From Dehalococcoidia bacterium (GTDB lineage: Bacteria; Chloroflexota; Dehalococcoidia; Dehalococcoidales; RBG-16-60-22), in the NCBI GenBank assembly GCA_011174815.1, contig DUFF01000071.1, positions 1 to 39,875 of the forward strand: a DNA stretch of 39,875 bases, written 5' to 3'. Position numbers and translations under genes: made by a program. The notes under the pieces were generated by a model. That model did no database searches, was not told the DNA's origin, and was given only the letters and a program-made list of their open reading frames with translations. This document shows, piece after piece, positions 27,843-36,237 of the stretch. Every line of letters begins with the position of its first letter. The stretch's first letter is position 1.

Positions 27843-28574
27843 ATGGCAACGAGGCTCAAATATTATGGCATTTCATTTTTTGAGGTGGAAGCGCAGGGGC
27901 GTAAAATATTAATCGACCCCTGTGTAACGGCAAATCGACTCTGCCCCATCAGAGTTGAGGACATTGGTCAGGCGGACATCATTCTGGTCACCCATGGTGC
28001 TAAAGACCATATGGGTGATGCCATCGAGATACAGAAGAAGACCGGCGCTACCATCGTGTGCGACCCTGCGGTGAAGATACACGCCATAAGAAACGGTGTC
28101 AGTGAAACCAAGGTAATCAGTGTTCTCTGGGGTGATCAAATACGGATAGGTGAAGTTCATGTTCAGGCCGTTGAGTGCCGTCATATCTCCTTCCTGGCCT
28201 CCGGTGATACCTATCTATCGGGTCTGCCGCTCAGTTTTATATTATGCCCGGAGGAAGGCACCAGGATTTACAACGTTGGCGACTCAGCTCTTTTCAGCGA
28301 TATGAAGCTAATCGGCGAGCTGTATCAGCCCAATATCGCTCTGGTTCCGGTGGGCGGTTCTCCCGAGTTAACCGGAGGCTGGGCGCATCTGCCGCCGAGG
28401 GAAGCCTCGCTATGCGTGCAGTGGGTAAGACCGGAGGTGACCATTCCCACCCATTTCGACCCGGATTCCGCAGAGGGCGACCTGTTTGCTGATAGGGTAG
28501 GGGAGCTGGCGCCGGCTACCAGGGTCGTGCTTCTGAAACCGGGGGAGTCATTCCTGTTCCAAGCGCGGGAATAG
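27843..28574 (+). CDS. Metallo-beta-lactamase-fold hydrolase (UPF0173/COG2220-like)
   Basis: 243 residues. The core motif is VTH51-G-A53-K-D55-H56-MGDA, so the second histidine of the usual HxHxDH is alanine. Later ligands are seen in ECRHISF, NVGDSALF and IPTHFDPD. The overall order resembles UPF0173/COG2220 proteins of unknown substrate. The metal site may hold one metal or use other ligands. No signal peptide. Start ATG 27843 has GAAAGGAG upstream. Convergent with the DUF362 gene, 26 nt between stops. Confidence 0.82.
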   Translation: MATRLKYYGISFFEVEAQGRKILIDPCVTANRLCPIRVEDIGQADIILVTHGAKDHMGDAIEIQKKTGATIVCDPAVKIHAIRNGVSETKVISVLWGDQIRIGEVHVQAVECRHISFLASGDTYLSGLPLSFILCPEEGTRIYNVGDSALFSDMKLIGELYQPNIALVPVGGSPELTGGWAHLPPREASLCVQWVRPEVTIPTHFDPDSAEGDLFADRVGELAPATRVVLLKPGESFLFQARE

Positions 28575-28624
28575 GCAAGGAATCCCGGGGCTCTATCGCT
28601 TTAATGGAAGAGGACCTTGCCTAT
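28571..28624. repeat. 10-bp inverted repeat across convergent gene ends
   Basis: ATAGGCAAGG (28571-28580) and CCTTGCCTAT (28615-28624) are perfect inverses 34 bp apart. The left arm contains the MBL stop codon and the right arm lies in the end of the DUF362 gene. No T-runs follow, so a terminator role is unproven. Confidence 0.4.
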
Positions 28625-29776
28625 GAACGTGTCTCTTATGGTGACGGCTCCCTCCGGGCAGAATTCCTGGCAGCAGTAGCAGCGAATGCAGCGGTCATAT
28701 TTGAATGTGGGCGGTATGGTTTCATCCCCTGTGTGCCAGTCAACAGCTTTCGGCGTGGCGGGACAGTGGCTGACGCAGGTGCCACAATTGGTGCACACTC
28801 CCGTATCGATGGTCGGCTGCGGGCAGACCCAGTTTCTGGCCAGTATTCTCCAGCGGCCGCCCCGCACCGCGACCGGAGGCCGGCGCACCACGGCAAAATC
28901 CTGGTCGATGAATGATGCAATGTCTTCACCAACCAGCTCTATGTTTTCGTCATGATACGTTCCCAGCCTGGCCTTTTCCCCGGGTGCAGATGTCGGCACA
29001 AATTCAGGGTCCAGACCGATGATTTTGCAGGCCGTGGCGTCCAGAGCAACCGGGTCTTCCGAAAACAGCAGGATATCCAGGTGTTTGGGCCAGCCGCTCC
29101 TTGGCCCGTTGCCCTCCATAGCTATAATACCGTCCATGATATACAGGCGAGGTCTGAGCAGGGTAGTCAGGTCAACCAGCATGGTGGCAAAATCATAGGG
29201 GCTGGGCATCTTAACGTGATACTGGCTTTTCCGTATGCCGGGTATACATCCAAGTTGATTCTTGACGGCGCCGGTAATCCTGGTCAGTCCGTGCGTTTTC
29301 AACTTCGGTAAACTTATCAGGCCATCGCAATCTAGGGCACCGTTGGCGATAACAAATCGTTTATTTAAGAGTGCTTCCTGGTGCGTAACGGCTCTGCCCT
29401 TATCAAAATCGGCCAGCTTTATCCCCAGCTCGTTGGCCGCTGCTTTCAGTCCCGCCCGTCTCATATTGGTTTCGCATTTCCCGAAACCGGAGGAATCTCC
29501 GTAATATACATCAACTTCAGCCTGCTGAAGCAGCCGTCCCACCGCCTTTAACACGGCCGGATGCGTACTCACACATTTATCGGGGTTTGACCCGAACAAT
29601 ACGTTCGGTTTCAATACTATCCGTTCCCCCGGCTTTACGAACCGTGTGAACCCGCCAAGAAGCTTGATGCCGGCTTCAACCGCCTGATATACCCGCTGCT
29701 CAGCATAAGTATCGCATCCTACCAGAGCGACCGTTGCTTTGCTCATCTTGTTTTTATGCTGCTGTTTGCGCTTCAT
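28601..29776 (-). CDS. DUF362 domain protein with C-terminal 2x[4Fe-4S] ferredoxin domain
   Basis: 391 residues. The N-terminal ~290 residues are a DUF362 domain (KPNVLFGSNPDKCVSTHPAVLKAV, YYGDSSGFG, GLISLPKLKTHGLTRITGAVKNQLGCIPG, DGIIAMEGNGPRSGWPKHLDILLFSEDPVALDATACKIIG). The C-terminus has CTNCGTCVSHCP and CIRCYCCQEFCP, two ferredoxin-type cluster motifs. The reaction of DUF362 proteins is not established. The ATG directly follows the TAA of the ThDP-enzyme gene, so the two are very likely co-translated. A second start at 29746 is possible. Confidence 0.9.
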   Translation of the reverse strand: MKRKQQHKNKMSKATVALVGCDTYAEQRVYQAVEAGIKLLGGFTRFVKPGERIVLKPNVLFGSNPDKCVSTHPAVLKAVGRLLQQAEVDVYYGDSSGFGKCETNMRRAGLKAAANELGIKLADFDKGRAVTHQEALLNKRFVIANGALDCDGLISLPKLKTHGLTRITGAVKNQLGCIPGIRKSQYHVKMPSPYDFATMLVDLTTLLRPRLYIMDGIIAMEGNGPRSGWPKHLDILLFSEDPVALDATACKIIGLDPEFVPTSAPGEKARLGTYHDENIELVGEDIASFIDQDFAVVRRPPVAVRGGRWRILARNWVCPQPTIDTGVCTNCGTCVSHCPATPKAVDWHTGDETIPPTFKYDRCIRCYCCQEFCPEGAVTIRDTFIGKVLFH

Positions 29777-31525
29777 TTATGATTTGAAATATGATGCCTC
29801 AGGTTCTTTCTCAATAATCACATCCAGCACGGCTGGCCGGCCGCGCTTCACTATATCCAGCGCCTCTTTAATGGCCGCCAGAATTTCTGACGGTTCCTCT
29901 ACTCTCTTCCCATAAGCCTGACAGGATTGGGCAACAAGCGAGTAATCCGGCGAAGGTTCAATGTCAATGCCTACCCACTGGTTGGACCCGGCCGAGTAAC
30001 TATCCGCTCCATATGCTATCTGGAGAGCTTCCTTCGGGGCCTGATATTGCCTGTTATTCAGGATAACCGTCAGGAAAGGAGCCTGGTATGTGGAAGCCGC
30101 CCAGAGCGACGGGACGGGGCAACCGTAGATGAAAGAGCCATCAGCGACGATGGCGACCACCGTCTTTTCCGGGTTGGCCAGCTTGGCTCCCAGTGTTGCT
30201 CCGAGTCCCCAGCCGAGGCTCGTGCCGCCGCATCCGTAGAAAGTGCCCGGTTTCTCTCTGCGCATCTGACGCAGGATGGCGGGGGTGTTGCAGACCGGCT
30301 CGGTAATCAGTATGTCATCATCGTTCAATGCCTCATTAATACAATGACAGAGCCAGTCGGGTGAAATCGGCTTGCTCCGGGCGCCTTTTTCAGCGAGCTG
30401 TTGCCAGTCGGTTTTCATTTTGCGGTGAACCTCGGTGAACGCCCGGTAACGAGCTTCACAGCGAGCCTGCTGTTCGGATGTCATCATCTCGCGGACTTTC
30501 TGCTCCAGAGCAGTTATAACCTTGCTGGAATCGGCCTGGATCAGGATATCGGCGGGGAAAGTCCACATCGGTATGGCCGGTTTTACCGGGTCAATGTCGA
30601 TATTAATTATCCTGGCGTCAGCATTTGGCTTGGCCTGTGTGGGTATATACGGTACCTCGCGGTCGAGCACCAGCACAACGTCAGCATCTTGGAAGTACGG
30701 GTTGGGGTTGAAGCCGGCGAACATGGGGTTGGAACTCGGGAAATTGACCCTGAATCGCGACGTGACCACCGGTGCGCCGAGAGCCTCAGCCAGTGAGACA
30801 AGTGGCGCCACAGATTCAGGACGCCTTCCCGAGTCGCCGGTTAATATGAGGGGGTTCTTGGCCTTAAGAAGCATGTCTGATATCTGGTCCAGAACCTTGT
30901 TATCCGCCTGTGGTGTCGAGGGAGGGGAGTGCCTGGGGACATCAGGAATGGTTACGGAGTCTATTTTCTCCATAAGTATTTCCAGTGGTAGCGTGAGGTA
31001 AACAGGTCCGCATGGCTCGCTGGAGGTCACCTGGAAGGCGCGCTGCAATACCTGATGAATATTTCGGTTGGTATGAATCTCATAATACCATTTGACATAA
31101 TCATCGACGACGCTCGCCTGGTTGAGGCGTTCCTGAAGCCACATGATGTCCAGGCGTACTCCTCGCTCGGCTTCTTCAAGCAGCCATGGAGCTCGTCCGG
31201 CGCATAATATGACGCCGATATGGCCCCGCTGTGCGTTGTGGAGGGCACCGCCGATATTCTGCAAACCAACATCAACGTGAACCAGCACAACTTGCGGTCG
31301 GCCGGTAACCATGAAATAACCATGAGCCGCCGCCATGGCCATGGACTCGTGCAGACACAGAATCACCTTCGGGGTACGCCTTCCCTTTATTCTAAATTTG
31401 GCTATCGCCTCTTGAACAGGAATGGTATCGGTGCCGGGATTCATGAAAATGCAGTCAACATTATTGGCGTTTAATAGCTCGATGAAGGCCTCTGCGCCGT
31501 AATCTACTGATATCGTTTTCGCCAT
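29777..31525 (-). CDS. Thiamine-diphosphate-dependent enzyme, acetolactate synthase/benzoylformate decarboxylase family
   Basis: 582 residues with the three-domain ThDP layout. The catalytic glutamate is E60 (CLHESMAMAAAHGY). The middle domain (GDSGRRPESVAPLVSLAEALGAPVV) is of the acetolactate-synthase type, and the ThDP/Mg motif runs from ADGSF to NNRQY. Such enzymes decarboxylate or ligate 2-oxoacids. It is not a canonical IlvB: no small subunit or ilvC lies nearby. Its tight coupling with a DUF362/ferredoxin gene is unusual and could hint at an oxidative role. ATG 31525 has AAAGGAAG 8 nt upstream. Confidence 0.88.
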   Translation of the reverse strand: MAKTISVDYGAEAFIELLNANNVDCIFMNPGTDTIPVQEAIAKFRIKGRRTPKVILCLHESMAMAAAHGYFMVTGRPQVVLVHVDVGLQNIGGALHNAQRGHIGVILCAGRAPWLLEEAERGVRLDIMWLQERLNQASVVDDYVKWYYEIHTNRNIHQVLQRAFQVTSSEPCGPVYLTLPLEILMEKIDSVTIPDVPRHSPPSTPQADNKVLDQISDMLLKAKNPLILTGDSGRRPESVAPLVSLAEALGAPVVTSRFRVNFPSSNPMFAGFNPNPYFQDADVVLVLDREVPYIPTQAKPNADARIINIDIDPVKPAIPMWTFPADILIQADSSKVITALEQKVREMMTSEQQARCEARYRAFTEVHRKMKTDWQQLAEKGARSKPISPDWLCHCINEALNDDDILITEPVCNTPAILRQMRREKPGTFYGCGGTSLGWGLGATLGAKLANPEKTVVAIVADGSFIYGCPVPSLWAASTYQAPFLTVILNNRQYQAPKEALQIAYGADSYSAGSNQWVGIDIEPSPDYSLVAQSCQAYGKRVEEPSEILAAIKEALDIVKRGRPAVLDVIIEKEPEASYFKS

Positions 31526-31567
31526 TATATCATCTTCCTTTCTTAACTTTCTGAATGCGTTAGCCAG

Positions 31568-31597
31568 ATTATAACATTTAAGAGGGGTCAGCTTCAG
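31568..31597 (-). promoter_or_regulatory. Promoter candidate of the ThDP enzyme-DUF362 pair
   Basis: On the minus strand a perfect TATAAT (31568-31573) lies about 43 nt ahead of the start codon. The -35 is poor (CTGAAG at 31592-31597, 18-bp spacing). Confidence 0.35.
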
Positions 31598-31634
31598 GAT
31601 ATTCTGTATCAGGACCAGAGATTAAGAAAATACT

Positions 31635-31973
31635 TCAACCCTCTCGCTGCTGTCTGGTCATGTCGTTGAATCGCGTATTTAGCTGCTCCGGGGTTAGACC
31701 GCTGATACTTATTAACTTGCGCTTGCTGCTCAGTCCCTTTTCGATTGTCAGGTTGCTTTTAGCTATCTGAAGGACATCGCTGAGAAAGCCAATCAGTTCC
31801 TGGTTTGCCCTTCCTTTAACTGGCGGTGCGGCGATTTTTAAATACCATACGCCGTCCTTTTCGCCCTGCACCTCGTTCCGATGGGCGCCCGGATGTACGT
31901 ATATCCAAATCCTTGACTTCTCGCCAGCCATACGAGCATTTATTATTGTATCACGGGTAACCGTATAATTCAT
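31635..31973 (-). CDS. DUF167 (YggU/UPF0235) family protein
   Basis: 112 residues. The stretch IWIYVHPGAHRNEVQG...WYLKIAAPPVKGRANQELIGFLSDVLQIAKSNLTIEKGLSSKRKLISISG is the DUF167 fold, a small conserved alpha/beta protein of unknown role. The usual family length is near 100, so a start at the internal ATG 31931 is possible; neither start has a clear ribosome site. The gene is divergent from the M20 amidohydrolase gene. Confidence 0.88.
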   Translation of the reverse strand: MNYTVTRDTIINARMAGEKSRIWIYVHPGAHRNEVQGEKDGVWYLKIAAPPVKGRANQELIGFLSDVLQIAKSNLTIEKGLSSKRKLISISGLTPEQLNTRFNDMTRQQREG

Positions 31974-32018
31974 GCTTTGATGCCGTTACCAATCTAGAAA
32001 TCGTGTCTGCCATTGGGC

Positions 32019-32024
32019 TATAAT
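32019..32024 (+). promoter_or_regulatory. -10 element upstream of the M20 gene
   Basis: A perfect TATAAT about 45 nt before the likely start, without a recognisable -35. It may drive the M20-plsX-trxA-trxB run of genes. Confidence 0.3.
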
Positions 32025-32070
32025 ATAAATTGTACCTGTTCTGATTCTTGTGTGTGATGAGGTGCCTGTA

Positions 32071-33252
32071 TTGAGTGCCAGTGAATTAAAGGCAAGGGTT
32101 ATCAATGAGGTAGATAATCACCGTGACCAACTAAGAGACCTGAGTTTGAGAATCCACAGTCATCCCGAGACCGCGTTCCAGGAAGAAAAAGCGGCCGCCT
32201 GGCTCGGTGATTACCTGCAGGAAAAGGGTTTCTCCATAGAGAAGGGTATTTGCGGACTGCCAACTGCATTCCGGGCAAGCTACGGGAAAGGAAAGCCAAC
32301 GATTGCCATTCTGGCGGAATACGACGCATTGCCCAAGCTCGGTCATGCCTGCGGGCATAATATCATCGCCACCAGTGCGGTTGGTGCTGGAATAGCGGCC
32401 AGACTGGCGGTGGATGAGTTCGGTGGCACGGTGCAGGTGCTGGGCACACCGGCGGAGGAGATGTATGGCGGCAAGGTGTATATGATAAAGAGAGGCGCCT
32501 TCAAAGGTATTGATGCCGTTATGATGGTACACCCGGCGGGACTGAACACGGCGACTACCAAATTTCTCGCCCTGCAGGCGCTGGAGGTCGAGTTTTTTGG
32601 CAAGCCGGCTCACGCTGCGGCTAGGCCAGAAGCTGGCATCAATGCTCTGGAGGCCATGCTTATGTCTTATGCGGCGATTAATTCCCTGAGGCAGCATATA
32701 AAAGACAGCGCCCGCATCCACGGCATCATCACTGATGGCGGTGAAGCACCCAATATTGTGCCGGCACATACCGCCGGGCGGTTCAACGTTCGGGCTGAGG
32801 AGGACAAATATCTGGAAGAACTCAAGGAGAGGGTGCTCAACTGTTTTATTGGCGCCGCCACCGCTACGGGAGCCAGATTGAAATATCAGTGGGGGAAGGT
32901 ACGCTACGCCCCGCTGCGCAATAATTTCACACTCGCCCGCATGTTCCGCAAGAACCTGCAGTCACTGGGCAGGAGGGTACACCTGGTTGATCCCAGAATA
33001 GGCATTGGCAGCAGTGACATCGGTAATGTCAGCCAGGTAATTCCCAGTATTCATCCGTTGATTGCCATAGCTTCGGCTAGGACGGTTACTCATTCCCCGC
33101 AATTTGCGGAAACGGCGGTCTCAGAAGCGGGTACACGTGGCCTGCTTGATGCTGCCAAGGCAATGGCGATGACCGCCGTTGATCTGATGGCGGAGCCGGC
33201 TGCACTGGACGAGGTCAAAAAAGAATTTGCACAATATAAAGAGTCAGGATAA
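32071..33252 (+). CDS. M20 family amidohydrolase/peptidase (M20D, AbgB/HipO-like)
   Basis: About 393 residues. Metal-binding motifs follow the M20D order: [27 protein letters not shown], a histidine in MVHPAG and the dimerisation insert beginning [21 protein letters not shown]; a late [10 protein letters not shown] supplies another histidine. These cytoplasmic enzymes cleave N-acyl or p-aminobenzoyl amides. The start is uncertain: TTG 32071 has GAGG 8 nt upstream, while a GTG at 32050 lacks a site and would add 7 residues. It overlaps no gene; plsX begins 22 nt later. Confidence 0.88.
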   Translation: MSASELKARVINEVDNHRDQLRDLSLRIHSHPETAFQEEKAAAWLGDYLQEKGFSIEKGICGLPTAFRASYGKGKPTIAILAEYDALPKLGHACGHNIIATSAVGAGIAARLAVDEFGGTVQVLGTPAEEMYGGKVYMIKRGAFKGIDAVMMVHPAGLNTATTKFLALQALEVEFFGKPAHAAARPEAGINALEAMLMSYAAINSLRQHIKDSARIHGIITDGGEAPNIVPAHTAGRFNVRAEEDKYLEELKERVLNCFIGAATATGARLKYQWGKVRYAPLRNNFTLARMFRKNLQSLGRRVHLVDPRIGIGSSDIGNVSQVIPSIHPLIAIASARTVTHSPQFAETAVSEAGTRGLLDAAKAMAMTAVDLMAEPAALDEVKKEFAQYKESG

Positions 33253-33274
33253 TAGAGAGATTTTTGAGGATGGA

Positions 33275-34291
33275 ATGATTATCGCCGTTGATGCCGCAGG
33301 TGGGGACTACGCACCTCACGAAGTCGTAAAAGGGGCGGTCAAGGCTGCCAGCGAGTATGAGGTGGAGGTGGCGCTGGTGGGAAAGAAGAAGGTGCTCCAC
33401 GTGATGGCCGGCCGGCATCTGAAGAAACAGGGGGTCAGCATTGTTCAGGCCAGCCAGATGATCGGGCCCAATGAGTCGCCGATAAAAGCCATACGCAGCA
33501 AGACAGATTCATCGATTGTTGTTGGCGTCAATCTGGTAAAAGAAGGGAAAGCGGCTGCCTTTGTCTCCGCCGGCAATACCGGGGCAGTGCTTGGTGCGGC
33601 GTTGTTTGGACTGGGAAAGATAAAGGGCATTGAGCGTCCCGCTATCGCCTGTATCATGGACATCACCCCCTCAACTCCGGTCCTGCTGATTGATGCCGGG
33701 GCCAATGTTGAATGCCGACCCAGCCATCTAGTTCAGTTTGCTGAGATGGGTGTCGCCTTCAGCCAGCATGTGCTCGGCATCAGCAGTCCGCGGGTGGGCC
33801 TGCTCAGCAATGGTGCGGAAGAGTCCAAGGGGAGCCAGCTGGTTCAGGAAAGTTACCAGCTTTTGAAAAAGGCCAAAAATCTGAATTTCATCGGCAATAT
33901 TGAAGGCCATGATATTCTGAAAGTAACGGCTGACGTGGTCGTTACCGACGGTTTTACCGGGAATATCGTGCTCAAGACAATCGAAGGCTTAAGTGACACA
34001 TTTCTCGGCTCGGTGCGGCAGATAGGGCACGTAGTTTCCAGCGCCTATCATTTCAGAGGGCGTGACCTCCTCCGCGACCTGGGGCTTGGCTCCTGGGTCA
34101 ACCGCATAGACTACCGGGAATACGGAGGGGCGTGTTTACTCGGTGTGAACGGGAATATCATTATCGCCCATGGGCGCAGTCAGGCCAAGACCATCAAGAA
34201 CGCCATCGGCATTGCCAAGCATATGGCTGAGGGAGATATAGCAAGGGTAATCAAGGAGGAAATTCATGAGCAAACCAACGGAAGTAAATGA
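33275..34291 (+). CDS. plsX: Phosphate acyltransferase PlsX
   Basis: 338 residues. [21 protein letters not shown] at the N-terminus (usual M replaced by A in VDAMGGD), [27 protein letters not shown] and [17 protein letters not shown] are PlsX motifs. PlsX makes acyl-phosphate from acyl-ACP for phospholipid synthesis. ATG 33275 has GAGGA 5 nt upstream; the open frame extends further 5' but without a site. It is not beside rpmF or fab genes here. Its 3' end overlaps trxA by 26 nt, consistent with translational coupling. Confidence 0.95.
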   Translation: MIIAVDAAGGDYAPHEVVKGAVKAASEYEVEVALVGKKKVLHVMAGRHLKKQGVSIVQASQMIGPNESPIKAIRSKTDSSIVVGVNLVKEGKAAAFVSAGNTGAVLGAALFGLGKIKGIERPAIACIMDITPSTPVLLIDAGANVECRPSHLVQFAEMGVAFSQHVLGISSPRVGLLSNGAEESKGSQLVQESYQLLKKAKNLNFIGNIEGHDILKVTADVVVTDGFTGNIVLKTIEGLSDTFLGSVRQIGHVVSSAYHFRGRDLLRDLGLGSWVNRIDYREYGGACLLGVNGNIIIAHGRSQAKTIKNAIGIAKHMAEGDIARVIKEEIHEQTNGSK

Positions 34292-34589
34292 CAGCAACTT
34301 CGACCAGATGGTGTTGCAGTCGAAAACGCCGGTTCTGGTCGATTTCTGGGCAGCATGGTGCGGGCCCTGCCGTATGGTGGAGCCGATTGTTGAGGAGCTG
34401 GCGAATGATTACGAGGGCAAAGTCACCATAGCCAGACTGAATGTTGACGAGAACCCGAAGACGGCCAGCCAGTACGGAATAATGAGCATCCCGACGCTGC
34501 TCATATTCAAAGATGGGGCACCGGTTTCGAACATTGTTGGCTTCCGGCCGAAAGCGGAGCTCAAACGCAGCTTGGACACTATTCTATAA
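34266..34589 (+). CDS. trxA: Thioredoxin
   Basis: 107 residues, a single thioredoxin fold with the active site W31-C32-G33-P34-C35, the buried-aspartate region VDFWAAW and the cis-proline in SIPTLLIF. It reduces protein disulfides, recharged by TrxB encoded next. A strong AAGGAGG lies 6 nt before ATG 34266, inside the end of plsX. Confidence 0.96.
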   Translation: MSKPTEVNDSNFDQMVLQSKTPVLVDFWAAWCGPCRMVEPIVEELANDYEGKVTIARLNVDENPKTASQYGIMSIPTLLIFKDGAPVSNIVGFRPKAELKRSLDTIL

Positions 34590-34628
34590 CTGGCAAACAA
34601 ATGGTGTCGGTTATCCAGGAGGTTTAAA

Positions 34629-35555
34629 TTGGCGACAAAGCAGGGGTATGATGTGGTGATAATCGGTGGTGGTCCGGCGGGGCTCACTGCGGGTATTTAC
34701 GCGGCGAGGTCGAGGCTGAAAAACCTGCTTGTCGAGAAGGGGGCCGCGGGGGGCTGGATTATCAATGCTGGCGTGGTGGAAAACTACCCCGGTTTTCCCG
34801 AAGGCGTTAATGGGCTGGAGCTGGCCGATGCCATGCAACAGCAAGCGGCAAAGTTTGGCCTGGAAACGTTGACCGCCGAGGTAACTGGCCTTGAGCTGAA
34901 AAGCGAGCAGAAAATAGTGAAGACTAGTGAAGGGGATGTTGCCGCCAGAGCGGTCATCGTCGCCGGCGGCTCCGAACGAATCAAGCTGGGAGTCCCCGGT
35001 GAAGAGGAATTCACGGGTCGGGGTGTGGCCTATTGTGCCGTCTGCGACGGATATTTTTATAGAGATGTACCTGTAGCCGTAGTTGGTGGCGGCAACGCTG
35101 CCATGAATGAAGCTCTGGAGCTTACCAAGTTTGCTTCCAAAGTTACCGTAATACACCGACGCGATGAACTGCGCGCTACCAAGATTCTTCAGGAAAGGGC
35201 CTTTGCCGAGCCCAATATGGGATTTTTATGGAATACAGTTGTGGAAGCTATTGAAGGGGAAGATACGGTAAAAAGGCTCAGGCTTAAGAATGTTAAGAGC
35301 GGAGAAAAATCCACCCTAGACATATCCGGCATCTTTGTGGCCGTTGGCTTACGGCCGAATACAGGTTATCTGAAAAAAGTCATCGGTCTGGCTGAGGATG
35401 GCACCATAATTACCAACGAGAAAATGGAAACGGATGTGCCGGGCATTTTCGCCGCTGGCGATATAAGGTCTGGTTCGATACGGCAGGTCGCTGGGGCGGT
35501 GGGAGATGGCGCAGTGGCGGCAATCTATGCCGAGCGGTACATCGCTGGCAAATAA
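34629..35555 (+). CDS. trxB: Thioredoxin-disulfide reductase
   Basis: 308 residues. FAD motif IIGGGPAGLTAGIYAAR; active site C136-A-V-C139-D; NADPH domain GGGNAAMNEAL (usually GGGDSA) and HRRDELRA; C-terminal GIFAAGDIR. This is a low-molecular-weight TrxB that passes electrons from NADPH to TrxA. The start is TTG 34629 with AGGAGG 6 nt upstream. The GGQ usually found before the VENYPGF motif is GGW here. Confidence 0.95.
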   Translation: MATKQGYDVVIIGGGPAGLTAGIYAARSRLKNLLVEKGAAGGWIINAGVVENYPGFPEGVNGLELADAMQQQAAKFGLETLTAEVTGLELKSEQKIVKTSEGDVAARAVIVAGGSERIKLGVPGEEEFTGRGVAYCAVCDGYFYRDVPVAVVGGGNAAMNEALELTKFASKVTVIHRRDELRATKILQERAFAEPNMGFLWNTVVEAIEGEDTVKRLRLKNVKSGEKSTLDISGIFVAVGLRPNTGYLKKVIGLAEDGTIITNEKMETDVPGIFAAGDIRSGSIRQVAGAVGDGAVAAIYAERYIAGK

Positions 35556-35571
35556 AAAAATTTTCCACTTC

Positions 35572-35602
35572 TTGGCAGAGCAATATTAGAGTGAAGTATA
35601 AT
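35572..35602 (+). promoter_or_regulatory. Promoter candidate for rplI-dnaB
   Basis: TTGGCA (35572-35577, five of six) is followed after 19 bp by a perfect TATAAT (35597-35602). The start would be only a few bases before the AAGGAG ribosome site of rplI, giving a very short leader. Confidence 0.45.
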
Positions 35603-35622
35603 TAGGGCGAAGGAGTTAGCTG

Positions 35623-36237
35623 ATGAAGGTCGTCTTTATCGAGGATGTGCCCAGTGTGGCCGAGGCTGGAGAAATCAGGGAGGTAGCTGACGGCTACGGA
35701 CGTAACTACCTTATTCCGAAAAGGCTGGCGGTACTGGCTGATGCCCGGGCAACGCAGATAGTTGAGGCACAGAAGAAAAGAAAAGCCCATCTGGAGACCG
35801 AGACCGAGGAGGAGATGCGGGAGCTGGCCAAGCAGCTGGAGGGGCTGGATATAGATATAAAGGCCAAGGCGGGAGCCAAAGAGAAGCTGTATGGGTCAAT
35901 TACCAATGCCGATATTGCCGAGGAGCTAAACAGAAGCACTGGCTTGGAAGTCGACAAAAGAAAAATCGAGCTGGAGAAACCTATCCATGAGATAGGCAGC
36001 TATGAGATAGCTATCAGGCTGACCAAGGATATTGTTCCCAAGATTAAACTCAGTATCATTGAGGAGGAGGGGAAAGAGGGCAAGGAGAAGAAAGGGAGCA
36101 AAGCAGGGAAGGAAGAGAAAAAGAAGACGACGAAGGCGGAGAAGGTGGTGGAAGAGGCGAAAGCCGCGAAACAAGAGGAGGCAGTAGCAGAAGTGGCGGA
36201 AGCCGAGGTAAAAGAGGAGACGGAGCAAGGTGTATAA
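35623..36237 (+). CDS. rplI: Large-subunit ribosomal protein bL9 with extended charged tail
   Basis: 204 residues; bL9 is normally about 148. The N-terminal RNA-binding domain is clear (MKVVFIEDVPSVAEAGEIREVADGYGRNYLIPKRLAV), then the long helix and C-terminal domain (GAKEKLYGSITNADIAEEL...IHEIGSYEIAIRL). From about residue 150 a Lys/Glu/Ala-rich tail of some 55 residues follows, with no fold I recognise. ATG 35623 has AAGGAG 7 nt upstream. The stop overlaps dnaB by 8 nt. Confidence 0.96.
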   Translation: MKVVFIEDVPSVAEAGEIREVADGYGRNYLIPKRLAVLADARATQIVEAQKKRKAHLETETEEEMRELAKQLEGLDIDIKAKAGAKEKLYGSITNADIAEELNRSTGLEVDKRKIELEKPIHEIGSYEIAIRLTKDIVPKIKLSIIEEEGKEGKEKKGSKAGKEEKKKTTKAEKVVEEAKAAKQEEAVAEVAEAEVKEETEQGV

